Origin: JASHUC01 sp963849095
GTDB lineage: Bacteria > Pseudomonadota > Gammaproteobacteria > Steroidobacterales > Steroidobacteraceae
Length of the DNA: 64,000 bases
NCBI GenBank assembly: GCA_963849095.1
Contig: CAWKGA010000009.1
Location: 821,975-885,974 of the forward strand
Reading direction: 5' to 3'
Positions within the stretch are counted from its first letter, which is position 1; every line of letters starts with the position of its first letter. Shown here one piece after another: positions 18,459 to 27,344 of this stretch. The notes beneath the pieces are model-generated. The model did not search any database. It was given only the letters and a program-made list of their open reading frames with translations, and had not been told where the DNA came from. Both the position numbers and the translations under genes were made by a program.

Positions 18459-19655
18459 ATGTCCAAGCAGGCAGATACTCGAGCCAAGCGCAATGCCACG
18501 CGCGACAGGCAGGACGGCGACTCGGCCGCGGCGAAGCTGGGTCGACGCGAATTGCTCGGCACCGGCATGGTCCTTGGCGCCGGCGGCCTCCTCGCCAGTC
18601 TCGGATTGAGTCACTACGCCAACGCGCAGAATGCCGCGCCGGCTCCTGCGGCGCCGGGCCCTGGAGCAGGGCCGAGGCCCGCCGGCGGCTTCAGGGCTCC
18701 GGAGCCGAAGTTCTCGCAGCCCCCGCCCCTCAAGGATCTCAACGGGAAGGTCGCCTACGTCTCGGCCGCCTCCGACGGCATTGGCCTCGGGATCGCGCGT
18801 GCCGCGTCCCTTGCCGGGATGAAGGTCGTGATCGGGTACCGCAATCCGCAGCGTCTCGCGGCCGCGTTGCCGCTCTTCCAGCCGGGCAATCCGGGAGTGC
18901 TGCCGGTCCAGCACGACGTGACCGACCGGGACGGCTGGCAGAAAATGCTGGACCAAGTCGTGCAGCACTACGGCAAGCTGCATCTGGTGGTCAACAACGC
19001 CGGCATCAAGACGCTGACCGAGGCGAGCAAGGCCACGTACGCTGAGTGGGACGACGCGGTCGCGGTGAACTTCACGGCCATCTACAACAGCGTGCACGTG
19101 TGTCTGCCCCACATGCTCAAGCACGGCGAGGGCGGCCATTTCGTGACCACCGCCTCGATGGGCGGGCTCTTGCCTGGCGTGAACGCGGGGATCTACACCT
19201 CGACGAAGATCGCCGCCGTGGGCCTCATGGAGGCGCTGCGTGTCGAGCTCGAGTCCACCAACATCGGAACCGGGGTGTTCTGTCCCGGCGGCGTCAACAC
19301 GAACAACTACGCCGGCACGGGCAAGGACAACCCGTACCTGGAGAAGCGGCTGGCGAACATGCCGGCACGCATGAGGCAATTCTTCAAGAGGCCATCCTCG
19401 TCCATGGATCCATTGGAGGCCGGCGAGCGCGTGCTGAACGGCGTCGTCCACAACGACCTGTTCATCCTCAGCCACCCGGAATTCAAGCCTGGGATGAAGG
19501 AACGGTTCGATGCGATCATGGCTTCGACGCCTGCGGTCGAGGCTCCGATCCCGAAGCTGCGCGTCGCCTACGAGCAGGGGGTGATGCATTGCGGCACCTA
19601 TCCGCGCGAGATCGCGCACCGCAAGATCAAACGCAAGAGTTATCTCACCGTTTGA
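18459..19655 (+). CDS. Tat-exported SDR-family oxidoreductase, second tandem copy
   Basis: 398 residues, homologous over its full length to the previous gene. The leader has GRRELLGTGMVLGAGG, a twin-arginine form. The SDR motifs are SAASDGIGLGIA, NNAG, TASMGG and YTSTK. The C-terminus retains the shared HCG-Y-REIAHR-KRKSYL tail of the first copy, which probably defines this subfamily. The two genes arose by tandem duplication and have diverged enough to suggest different substrates. Confidence 0.85.
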   Translation: MSKQADTRAKRNATRDRQDGDSAAAKLGRRELLGTGMVLGAGGLLASLGLSHYANAQNAAPAPAAPGPGAGPRPAGGFRAPEPKFSQPPPLKDLNGKVAYVSAASDGIGLGIARAASLAGMKVVIGYRNPQRLAAALPLFQPGNPGVLPVQHDVTDRDGWQKMLDQVVQHYGKLHLVVNNAGIKTLTEASKATYAEWDDAVAVNFTAIYNSVHVCLPHMLKHGEGGHFVTTASMGGLLPGVNAGIYTSTKIAAVGLMEALRVELESTNIGTGVFCPGGVNTNNYAGTGKDNPYLEKRLANMPARMRQFFKRPSSSMDPLEAGERVLNGVVHNDLFILSHPEFKPGMKERFDAIMASTPAVEAPIPKLRVAYEQGVMHCGTYPREIAHRKIKRKSYLTV

Positions 19656-19674
19656 GACTCGATCGCCTTCCGTG

Positions 19675-19693
19675 ACCCGCTCTCCGAGCGGGT
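19675..19693 (+). terminator. hairpin between SDR and efflux-pump genes
   Basis: A perfect 8-bp stem with a 3-nt loop (ACCCGCTC-TCC-GAGCGGGT) lies 20 nt after the SDR stop and 6 nt before the TTG start of the transporter. No T-run follows, so it may be a weak terminator, or a structure that limits translation of the pump by masking its ribosome site. Confidence 0.45.
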
Positions 19694-19699
19694 AGCGCA

Positions 19700-21115
19700 T
19701 TGGAAGACAGGAGCTTTGCCACCGAGCGGAATCCCCGGCTCCGCATCCTGATCCCGGTGGTCGTCGCGATCGCGTTCCTGATGGAACAGCTCGACTCGAC
19801 GATCATCACCACCGCCATCCCGGACATGGCGCGCAGCCTCGCCACGACCCCGGTGAGGCTCAATCTGGCCGTGACGGCCTATGTCCTCACCCTTGCGGTG
19901 TTCATCCCGCTGAGCGGCTGGTTCACCGATCGCTTCGGCGCGCGGCGCATCTTCATCCTGGCGCTCGCGATCTTCACGGCCGGATCGGCGCTCTGCGGCA
20001 TCGCCGACAGCTTCTCGATGCTGGTCGCCACGCGGGTGCTGCAGGGACTCGGCGGAGCCATGATGACGCCCGTCGGCCGGCTCATTCTTCTCCGGAGCTT
20101 TCCCCGCCGAGAGCTCGTGACGGCGATGACCTACATGACGTTCCCCGCGATCCTGGGGCCCATCATCGGTCCGCTGCTCGGCGGAGTCCTGACGACCTAT
20201 TCCTCGTGGCGGTGGATCTTCTACGTGAACCTGCCGTTCGGGCTCGCCGGCATCGCGCTCGCGGCCCGATTCATGGAGGAGGTCCCCGGCGAGCCCGGCG
20301 TGAAGTTCGACTTTCCGGGATTCCTGATGTTCGGCTGCGCCATCGCGCTGCTGCAGGTCGGGATGGAGAGCGTCGAGCGGCTCACGCTTCCGGTCCTCGA
20401 GATCGCGGGCTTGTTCGCGCTCGCGGCGGCGCTGCTCTTCGCCTTCTCACGGTATGCACGGCGTGTCGCGGTGCCCGTCGTGGATCTCGGCCTGTTCCGG
20501 CAGCGCGCGTTCTCGATCGGAACGCTCTCGGGGGGCGTGTGCCGCATCGCCCTCAACGGCACGCCGTTTTTGCTTCCTCTCATGCTGCAGGTGGGCTTCG
20601 GCATGAGCGCCATCGGCTCGGGGTCCTTGACCTTCCTCGGGAGCGCGGGCGCCATCATCGTGCGGCTCTTCATCTCCCGGCTGCTGCGATCGCTCGGCTT
20701 CGGCAAGGTGCTGATCGGGAGCGCGATCGCAGCGTCGGCCATCCTCGCGGGGTTCACGCTGCTCGGTCCGCACACGCCGCGCTGGATGATCGGCGGCTAC
20801 GTCCTCATCTTCGGACTCGCCCGATCGACCCAATTCATGAGCTCCAACACACTCTCCTACTCCGACACGCCGGCCGAGCGGTTGAGTCACGCGACGAGCC
20901 TCGGCGGCCTCATCCAGCAGCTGACCGTGAGCTTCGGTGTCTCCTTGAGCGCGGTGGTTCTCGGTGACTTGAGCCTCCATGGCCGCACACTGACGCCGGC
21001 GCGGTTCCACGAGGTGTTTCTGCTGACGGCCATTCTTCCCCTGCTCGCGCTGCCGGGCTTCATGCGCCTGCGGCCCGAGGACGGTGCCCAGGTGAGCGGC
21101 TACCGGCGCACGTGA
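19700..21115 (+). CDS. MFS multidrug efflux transporter, DHA2 (14-helix) family
   Basis: 471 residues from a TTG start. Helix 1 begins directly at LRILIPVVVAIAFLMEQLDS, so internal ATGs would remove it. The motif LDSTIITTAIPDMARSL is the DHA2 signature of helix 1, and the helix 2-3 loop carries motif A (GWFTDRFGARRIF). About 14 hydrophobic segments are visible. Proton-driven drug export is expected. A hairpin covers the region of its ribosome site. Confidence 0.9.
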   Translation: MEDRSFATERNPRLRILIPVVVAIAFLMEQLDSTIITTAIPDMARSLATTPVRLNLAVTAYVLTLAVFIPLSGWFTDRFGARRIFILALAIFTAGSALCGIADSFSMLVATRVLQGLGGAMMTPVGRLILLRSFPRRELVTAMTYMTFPAILGPIIGPLLGGVLTTYSSWRWIFYVNLPFGLAGIALAARFMEEVPGEPGVKFDFPGFLMFGCAIALLQVGMESVERLTLPVLEIAGLFALAAALLFAFSRYARRVAVPVVDLGLFRQRAFSIGTLSGGVCRIALNGTPFLLPLMLQVGFGMSAIGSGSLTFLGSAGAIIVRLFISRLLRSLGFGKVLIGSAIAASAILAGFTLLGPHTPRWMIGGYVLIFGLARSTQFMSSNTLSYSDTPAERLSHATSLGGLIQQLTVSFGVSLSAVVLGDLSLHGRTLTPARFHEVFLLTAILPLLALPGFMRLRPEDGAQVSGYRRT

Positions 21116-21216
21116 ATCGGAGTGTCGGGGGCGGGTATGATCCTTGCGAGGGATCCCCCCAAGCAAGCGCCCGCGCAATGCGCGCGTCGCGCTGAACGAA
21201 CCTGACGCGGGAGAAA

Positions 21217-21390
21217 ATGATGATCACCAAACGAATTTCTTTGGGCAGCTGCTTGCTGGCGCTCGCAGTGATGTTTGTGTCGGGCTGCGTCATCGCGCCG
21301 CGTGAGGGCTACTTCGATCGCGCCCACCACCGCTGGTATCACAACCACACCTGGGTGGTGTGCGTCGCGAACGACGAGCACTGCCGCTGA
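21217..21390 (+). CDS. small lipoprotein
   Basis: 57 residues starting ATGATG. A hydrophobic leader ends in the lipobox VSGC, giving a mature peptide of about 34 residues that is rich in His, Trp and Tyr (HHRWYHNHTW). This resembles small outer-membrane lipoproteins of the YXWGXW type. CGGGAG precedes the start. No function is assigned. Confidence 0.7.
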   Translation: MMITKRISLGSCLLALAVMFVSGCVIAPREGYFDRAHHRWYHNHTWVVCVANDEHCR

Positions 21391-21420
21391 GCCTCGCGGG
21401 GGCAAATAAGGAGGCGGAAC

Positions 21421-21732
21421 ATGGCAGACAACATGCCCCCTGGCACGTCGAACGGAGACCAGGCGAAAGCGGAAGCGGAAGTGCAGAGGGCGCGGGATCA
21501 TCTGAAAGCTGCCGGGAGCGCGGCGGCGGATGCGATCCGCGAGAATGTCTCCTCGGCGGCGGAAGCCGCGCGCGCGCGAGCGCGCGGCGCCACGGACTGG
21601 GCCCGCTCGCGATTCACGGATCTGCAGGGCCGGGTGGAGCAACGCCCGCAGTCCGCGGCCCTGTGGGCGCTCGGAATTGGAGTCGTCGCCGGCTTCCTGC
21701 TCGGCACCATCCTCCGTTCCGGCCGGGACTGA
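21421..21732 (+). CDS. DUF883/YqjD-ElaB-like membrane-anchored protein
   Basis: 103 residues. An Ala/Glu/Lys-rich helical domain (residues 12-75) is followed by a single C-terminal membrane helix ending LLGTILRSGRD, with the GxxxG-type pattern of the YqjD/ElaB/YgaM family. Family members associate with ribosomes at the inner membrane in stationary phase. A perfect AAGGAGG lies upstream. The gene sits 30 nt after the lipoprotein gene and may share its transcript. Confidence 0.75.
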   Translation: MADNMPPGTSNGDQAKAEAEVQRARDHLKAAGSAAADAIRENVSSAAEAARARARGATDWARSRFTDLQGRVEQRPQSAALWALGIGVVAGFLLGTILRSGRD

Positions 21733-21831
21733 ATCCCCCGGGAGCGCGGTGCCGGCGGCCGGATGCCGCGGTGCCGCATGCCATGACCATTCGGTGACAA
21801 TTGCGCCGCAGCGGCGTGGTCTGCTTGCCGC

Positions 21832-23160
21832 ATGTATGGAATCGGGGTCGTAGGCGCCTCGTACCGGCATGCCAGCGCGGAGCAGGTGGCGCGCTTTGCC
21901 ATCCCGCGCACGGAGCTCGGAGCGCGCCTGCCTGCGCTGCGCGCCGCCCTGCAGGGGGCGGAGGTTCTCTACCTTTCGACCTGCAATCGCGTCGAGGTCG
22001 CGTTCGTGCTGGCCGACAGGCCGGCGCTCGACATGCGGCCCGATGTCTACCGCGCCCTGCTCGGGCGGGAGCCACGGAACGGCGAGGCCTCCGCCGCGCT
22101 GCGCACCTGGACCGGAGAGGCGGCGATCGAGCACCTCTTCCTCGTCGCGTGCGGACTCGATTCCGCACAGGCGGGCGAGCAGGAGATCTACGTTCAGCTG
22201 CGGGCGGCCTGGCAGGCTGCGCGCGCTGCGCAGACGGCGGGCCCCGTGCTCGACCGCATCATGACCGAGGCGCTCGCCATGGCGCGCCACGCTCATCGCC
22301 TGGAGTCCCACCGCGCCCCCTCGCTTGCCGATCTCGCCGCCGACCGCGTCATCGCCCACGTCCTGCCGCCGCGGCAGCCCGAATCGCCGCGCCCGCGAGA
22401 TCCTTCGCACCCGGCGCAATACGTGGCGCTGGTCGGTGTATCGCCCATGACGCGGCGCTGCGGCGCGCTTCTCGCGAAGCGCGGCCTGCCCCTTCTCGTC
22501 GTGAACCGCTCACTCGATGCCGCGCAGGCCCTCGCGGGCGAAATCGCCGGCGAGGCCATGCCGCTCGAGACATTTCGCGAGCATCCGCCCGGCGGCTGCG
22601 CCGCGCTGGTGTGTGCAACCGGTTCCACCGAGGCCGTGCTCGATGGCGAGGCGCTCGCGAGGCTGGGCCGCGCCGCGCAGGGCACGCGCCCGCTCATCGT
22701 CGATTTTGGTCTTCCGCCGAACATCGATCCCGCGGCGGCTCGCGCCTGCGGATTTGAGCGTGTCGGCCTCGACGACCTCGTCCTCGCCGCGCGCGAGGAC
22801 CGCGTGGGCCACCTGCTGAGGCTCGCGCCCGTGCGTGCCGCCATCGACGAGCGGCTGGGACGGCTGCGCAGCGAGCTCGCCGCGCGCGCGATCGGTCCCC
22901 AGCTCGCGCAGCTGCGCGGGGATTTCGAGCGCATCGCGGCCGCGGAGGTGGAGCGGCTGCTCAAGGGAGAGCTGCAGGACCTCGATGAGGGACGCCGCGC
23001 CCGTCTCGCCGGGTGGGCGACGGCGCTCGCGCACCGACTGGCCCATCTGCCACTCAGCGGGATGCGGGCGGCGGCGGAGCACGCGAGCCACGAGGCGACC
23101 GAAGCCTTCTTCCGGGAAGCGCGCCTGCATCGCACGGGGGCACCCTCCGATACGCCATGA
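21832..23160 (+). CDS. hemA: glutamyl-tRNA reductase
   Basis: 442 residues, the normal length. It catalyses the first committed step of C5 haem synthesis: glutamyl-tRNA to glutamate-1-semialdehyde with NADPH. The catalytic-cysteine motif STCNRVE is at about residue 50 and the SxxxGExxI motif appears as LDSAQAGEQEI. The sequence is divergent elsewhere: the usual VRTET loop is not recognisable and the NADPH-binding turn reads GVSPMTRR instead of a Gly-rich GAGEM-type turn. It is the first gene of the haem operon and overlaps hemL by 4 nt. No prfA follows, unlike enterobacteria. Confidence 0.87.
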   Translation: MYGIGVVGASYRHASAEQVARFAIPRTELGARLPALRAALQGAEVLYLSTCNRVEVAFVLADRPALDMRPDVYRALLGREPRNGEASAALRTWTGEAAIEHLFLVACGLDSAQAGEQEIYVQLRAAWQAARAAQTAGPVLDRIMTEALAMARHAHRLESHRAPSLADLAADRVIAHVLPPRQPESPRPRDPSHPAQYVALVGVSPMTRRCGALLAKRGLPLLVVNRSLDAAQALAGEIAGEAMPLETFREHPPGGCAALVCATGSTEAVLDGEALARLGRAAQGTRPLIVDFGLPPNIDPAAARACGFERVGLDDLVLAAREDRVGHLLRLAPVRAAIDERLGRLRSELAARAIGPQLAQLRGDFERIAAAEVERLLKGELQDLDEGRRARLAGWATALAHRLAHLPLSGMRAAAEHASHEATEAFFREARLHRTGAPSDTP

Positions 23161-24434
23161 CACACGAACGCTCCGTCGAACTGTTTGAGCACGCGCGGCG
23201 GTTGATTCCAGGCGGCGTGAGCTCGCCGGTGCGCGCGTTCCGCGCCGTGGGCGGCACGCCTCTCTTCATCGAGCGGGGCGAAGGCCCACATCTGATCGAT
23301 GCCGACGGCAACCGCTACCTGGATTTCGTGGGCTCGTGGGGGCCGCTCATCCTCGGTCACGCGCATCCTCACGTCGTGCGAGCGGTGACGGAAGCCTGCC
23401 GCAAGGGCATGACCTTCGGCGCGCCCTGTGCGGGCGAGATGGAGCTCGCGGAGCGCATCGTGCGCTCGTACCCCGGCCTCGAGCAGGTGCGCTTCGTCTC
23501 ATCAGGCACGGAGGCCGTGATGAGCGCCATCCGGGTGGCGCGCGCCGTGACCGGGCGCAGCCTCATCGTGAAGTTCTCCGGCTGCTATCACGGCCACGCC
23601 GATCACCTGCTCGTCGCGGCCGGCTCGGGGCTCGCGACGTTCGGCCGCCCGTCCTCGGCCGGCGTGCCGGAAGCCTTCGTCTCGGCGACGCGAGTGCTGC
23701 CGCTCGACGACGAAGCCGCCGCTCGCGATCTCCTCGCGCGCGAGGAGATCGCCGCGGTGATCATCGAGCCCGTGCCGGCGAACCACGGACTGTTGCTGCA
23801 AAGGCAGGCGTTCCTGCAGACGCTGCGCGACGAGACGCGCCGGCGCGGCACGTTGCTCATCTTCGACGAGGTGATCTCCGGCTTCCGGCTCGCGCGCGGC
23901 GGGGCCGCGGAGCGGCTCGGCATCGTTCCGGACATGGTGACCTTCGGCAAGGTCATCGGAGGCGGCATGCCCGTCGGCGCCTTCGGCGGCTCGCGGCAGA
24001 TCATGAGCCGGCTCGCGCCGGACGGCGATGTGTACCAGGCCGGTACGCTCTCGGGCAACCCCGTCGCCATGGCCGCAGGGATCGCGACTCTCGACACCCT
24101 CGAGCGCGAGGATGGCTGGCGTCAGCTGGAATCGCTGGGCGCCGCGCTCGAACGCCTGCTCGAGCCCGTGCTCGCCCGCGCGCCGTTCCCTCTGCATCTC
24201 GTTCGCTTGGGGTCGCTCGTCTGGCTCTCGCTGCACGCCGAGGGGGCGCCGAGGGTCGCCGCGGTCCTGCCGCAGGAGGCCGGCACGCGCTTTGCGAAGC
24301 TGTTTCATGCCATGCTCGAGCGCGGCATCTACCTGCCGCCGTCGCCGTACGAGGTGTGCTTTCTCTCGCTCGCGCACCGCGAGGAGCACCTGGCCCAGTT
24401 CGCATCGGCGCTCGCGTCGGCGCTCGCATCGTGA
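23157..24434 (+). CDS. hemL: glutamate-1-semialdehyde 2,1-aminomutase
   Basis: 425 residues, starting at the ATGA overlap with hemA. It converts glutamate-1-semialdehyde to 5-aminolevulinate with PLP/PMP. The fold-type-I aminotransferase pattern is complete: RLIPGGVSSPVRAF, SSGTEAVMSAIRVAR, SGCYHGHAD, IIEPVPANHG, LIFDEVISGFR, and the PLP lysine K265 in FGKVIGGGMPVGA. HemA and HemL normally channel the unstable semialdehyde between them, which fits the tight coupling seen here. Confidence 0.95.
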   Translation: MTHERSVELFEHARRLIPGGVSSPVRAFRAVGGTPLFIERGEGPHLIDADGNRYLDFVGSWGPLILGHAHPHVVRAVTEACRKGMTFGAPCAGEMELAERIVRSYPGLEQVRFVSSGTEAVMSAIRVARAVTGRSLIVKFSGCYHGHADHLLVAAGSGLATFGRPSSAGVPEAFVSATRVLPLDDEAAARDLLAREEIAAVIIEPVPANHGLLLQRQAFLQTLRDETRRRGTLLIFDEVISGFRLARGGAAERLGIVPDMVTFGKVIGGGMPVGAFGGSRQIMSRLAPDGDVYQAGTLSGNPVAMAAGIATLDTLEREDGWRQLESLGAALERLLEPVLARAPFPLHLVRLGSLVWLSLHAEGAPRVAAVLPQEAGTRFAKLFHAMLERGIYLPPSPYEVCFLSLAHREEHLAQFASALASALAS

Positions 24435-24487
24435 GGCGCGCATGACCGACGCACACGTCACGAGGCTCACGCCATGAGGCCTGCGTC

Positions 24488-25657
24488 ATGAAGGCGGCCC
24501 GGATCTTTCAGTTGACGACGCTGCTGCTCGTCGTCATCTCGGCGCTCACCGTCTGCTGGTGGCTGTTCGACCAGCGGCAGTACACGCTCACCCGGATTCA
24601 TGAGGCCCAGAGGCTTCACGCCGAGCAGATCGCGGCGGCGCGCGCGCTGCTCGGCGCGGGCGTGCCGGCCGCGCGCGTGCACGCGCTGCTGCCCGATCTC
24701 ACGGCGAGCGGCGGCGGGCCGGTCGTCTCGCCCGCGGTGGACCGCAAGCTCGAGGCGGAGCGGCGCCTGCGACTCAACCAGTACCTGTGGGAAGGCGGAT
24801 TCTTCCTGTGCGCGCTCTGCGCCTGCATCGCGGTGATCTGGATCGCGCTGCGCAAGGAGGCGGAGGTGCTCAAGGAACAGGACAACTTCCTCGCGCTGGT
24901 CTCGCATCAGTTCAAGACGCCTCTCGCGAGCCTGCAGCTGTCGCTCGAGACCATGAGTCTGCGCGCGCTCACGCCCGAGCAGCTGCAGACACTGATCGAT
25001 CGCATGCTGACCGACTTGACGCGCATGGAGACGATGGTCTCCCGCATTCTCGATAGCGTGCGCCTCTCGAGGGGCCGCGTGGACCTGAAGCGCGAGCCCG
25101 TGCCGCTCGCGAGCGCCGTGAACCGCGTCGTCGGCCACTTCCAGGAGCGCGCGCGCAGGGACCGCATCCAGATCGAGGCGCAGATTCCCACGGAATTGCA
25201 GGTGCTCGCCGATCCGCTCGCGGTGGACGTGGTGGTGAGGAACCTCGTCGAGAACGCTCTGAATGCGGTCACCCCGGTCGGCGGCGGCAAGATCGTGGTG
25301 AGCTCGCGCCGCACGGGGGCCGCGGTCGAGCTGTCGGTGCGCGACAGCGGCGTCGGCTTCCGGCCCACGGATGAGGGCCAGCTGTTCGAGAAATTCTCCC
25401 GCTTGAGTGCAGGCGTCGGCAGCGGCTACTACGGCACGGGGCTGGGCCTTTACATCGTGAAGCGCTTGATGCATCTCGTGGGCGGCAGCGTCACGGCGCA
25501 CAGCGACGGGCTGGGCCAGGGCGCGGAGTTCGTCCTCACCTGGCCTGTGGCGGGCGAGCCGCAGAGCGGCGAGCGACCGGCCAGGAAGGCCGGGCCGGGT
25601 GAGCTATCGCCAGGGATGGCAAAACACATCGAGACCCATCGGAAAGAATTCCCGTGA
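24488..25657 (+). CDS. sensor histidine kinase inside the haem operon
   Basis: 389 residues. A membrane helix at about 10-28, an extracytoplasmic segment of about 70 residues and a second helix at about 103-123 form the sensor. The kinase core has the H-box LVSHQFKTPLASLQ with phospho-acceptor H140, N-box VVRNLVENALNAV, G1 RDSGVGF and G2 GTGLGLYIVKRL. No PAS or HAMP domain is evident. The stop overlaps the response-regulator start by 4 nt. Its position between hemL and hemC suggests it senses a signal tied to tetrapyrrole demand, such as haem, iron, oxygen or redox state. That is inference. Confidence 0.88.
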   Translation: MKAARIFQLTTLLLVVISALTVCWWLFDQRQYTLTRIHEAQRLHAEQIAAARALLGAGVPAARVHALLPDLTASGGGPVVSPAVDRKLEAERRLRLNQYLWEGGFFLCALCACIAVIWIALRKEAEVLKEQDNFLALVSHQFKTPLASLQLSLETMSLRALTPEQLQTLIDRMLTDLTRMETMVSRILDSVRLSRGRVDLKREPVPLASAVNRVVGHFQERARRDRIQIEAQIPTELQVLADPLAVDVVVRNLVENALNAVTPVGGGKIVVSSRRTGAAVELSVRDSGVGFRPTDEGQLFEKFSRLSAGVGSGYYGTGLGLYIVKRLMHLVGGSVTAHSDGLGQGAEFVLTWPVAGEPQSGERPARKAGPGELSPGMAKHIETHRKEFP

Positions 25658-26373
25658 CTCAGGACGCACGAATCCTCGTCGTCGAGGACGATCCCTTTCT
25701 CGCGGCGGGACTGGCGGAGAACCTGCGCGCGGAGGGGTTCACGGTCGATACGCTGGACGACGGTAACCTTGCGGTCGCGTGGTTCGACCGCGAGAGCTGC
25801 GATTTGATAGTGCTCGATGTGATGCTTCCGGGACGCGACGGGTTCGCGGTCTGCAGCGCGCTGCGCGCGCGGGGGACGCTGACGCCGGTACTGTTCCTCA
25901 CGGCGCGCGGCGACCCCGCCGATCGCGTCCGGGGTCTCGAGGCGGGCGGCGACGACTATCTCGCGAAGCCCTTCCACCTGCAGGAGTTCCTGCTGCGCGT
26001 GCGGGCGATCCTGCGGCGCTGGGAGTGGTACAAGTCGAGTTCCGCATCGACGCCCGCCGCCATACTGCGATTCAGCGGCAACGAGGTGGACTTCCGCACG
26101 TTCCGGGGCCGCTCGTGGAACGGCGAGGAGCAGGAGCTCACCGAGAAAGAGGCCATGATCCTCAAGGTGCTCGCCGAGAAGCCGGGCGAGATCGTCTCGC
26201 GCGAGGATCTGCTCGAGCGGGTCTGGGGCTACGACGTGTTTCCCTCCACCCGGACGGTGGACAACTTCATCCTGCGGCTGCGCAAGCGGTTCGAGCGCGA
26301 TCCCGCGAACCCGCAAACTTTCCTCACCGTCTGGGGCGTGGGCTACCGGTTCGTGCCGGGGGAGGAGCCGTGA
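25654..26373 (+). CDS. OmpR/PhoB-family response regulator inside the haem operon
   Basis: 239 residues from a GTG start in a GTGA overlap. The receiver domain has ILVVEDDPF, phospho-acceptor D55 in VLDVMLPG, and KPF. The winged helix at about 145-235 has EAMILKVLAEKPGEIVSRED, then TRTVDNFILRLRKRFE and WGVGYRF. It is the partner of the adjacent kinase and is presumably a DNA-binding regulator of this operon or related genes. The stop overlaps the hemC GTG start by 4 nt. Confidence 0.92.
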   Translation: MTQDARILVVEDDPFLAAGLAENLRAEGFTVDTLDDGNLAVAWFDRESCDLIVLDVMLPGRDGFAVCSALRARGTLTPVLFLTARGDPADRVRGLEAGGDDYLAKPFHLQEFLLRVRAILRRWEWYKSSSASTPAAILRFSGNEVDFRTFRGRSWNGEEQELTEKEAMILKVLAEKPGEIVSREDLLERVWGYDVFPSTRTVDNFILRLRKRFERDPANPQTFLTVWGVGYRFVPGEEP

Positions 26374-27344
26374 GTGGAGGCTCTGCCTTGCGGATCGGCA
26401 CGCGAGCCTCCGAGCTCGCGCTGTGGCAGGCGAGCCGCGTGGCCGAACTCATCCGGCGGCAGCCGGGCGCGCCGGCCGTCGAGCTGATCCATATCCGCAC
26501 GGAAGGCGATGCCCGCGCCGACATCCCCCTCTGGCAGGCGGACGGGCGCGCGTTCTTCACGCGCGAGATCGATCGCGCGGTGCTCGCGAGCGAGGTCGAC
26601 ATCGCCGTGCACAGCCTGAAGGACCTGCCCACGGCGCTCGATGCCGGACTTGCGCTCAACGCCGTGCTCGAGCGGGAAGATCCTCGCGACGCGCTGCTGT
26701 CACGGTCGGCCGAGTCGCTCGAGGACCTGCCCGCGGGTGCGCGAGTGGGCACGAGCAGCCTGCGCCGCAGAGCGTTCCTTGCGCGCGCGCGCCGCGATCT
26801 CACGGCGCTCGATCTGCGCGGCAACGTGCCCACCCGCGTGGAGCGGCTCGCCGAGGGCCGGTACGATGCGATCATCCTCGCGGCGGCCGGGCTCAAGCGC
26901 CTCGGGCTCGAGCGGCACATCACGGCGTATCTGCCGCCCGAGCAGTTCACGCCCGCGGTGTCGCAGGGCGCCATCGGCGTCGTGAGCCGCGCCGGCGATC
27001 CGCAGTCGGCCCGCTGGCTGCGGCCGCTCGACCATTTCGCAACGCGCGTCGCGACGCTCGCGGAGCGCTCGCTGCTGCGGCGGGTCGAGGGGGGCTGTCA
27101 GGTCCCGCTCGGCGCGCTCGGGCGCATCGAGCAGGACCGACTGTCGCTGCACGCGTGCGTGTGCGCCCTCGACGGCTCCTCCTCCATCACCGCGAGCGGT
27201 GACTTCCCGCTTGCCGGCGAGGCGCCGGCCGCCTTTCAGCGCGCCGTGGAGCTCGGCGAGAGAGTCGGCGGGGAGCTGCTCGCGCAAGGAGCCCAGCAGA
27301 TCATCGAGCGGCAGCGCTCGGCGGTCGCGGTCGAGCAGCCATGA
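26370..27344 (+). CDS. hemC: hydroxymethylbilane synthase (porphobilinogen deaminase)
   Basis: 324 residues from the GTG that overlaps the regulator stop. Conserved blocks are LRIGTRASELALWQA, KDLPT, GTSSLRRRA, LRGNVPTR, LAAAGLKRLG, and EGGCQVPLGA, where C243 carries the dipyrromethane cofactor. It polymerises four porphobilinogens into hydroxymethylbilane. The longer in-frame opening extends through the regulator gene and is not used. Confidence 0.95.
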   Translation: MSGGSALRIGTRASELALWQASRVAELIRRQPGAPAVELIHIRTEGDARADIPLWQADGRAFFTREIDRAVLASEVDIAVHSLKDLPTALDAGLALNAVLEREDPRDALLSRSAESLEDLPAGARVGTSSLRRRAFLARARRDLTALDLRGNVPTRVERLAEGRYDAIILAAAGLKRLGLERHITAYLPPEQFTPAVSQGAIGVVSRAGDPQSARWLRPLDHFATRVATLAERSLLRRVEGGCQVPLGALGRIEQDRLSLHACVCALDGSSSITASGDFPLAGEAPAAFQRAVELGERVGGELLAQGAQQIIERQRSAVAVEQP

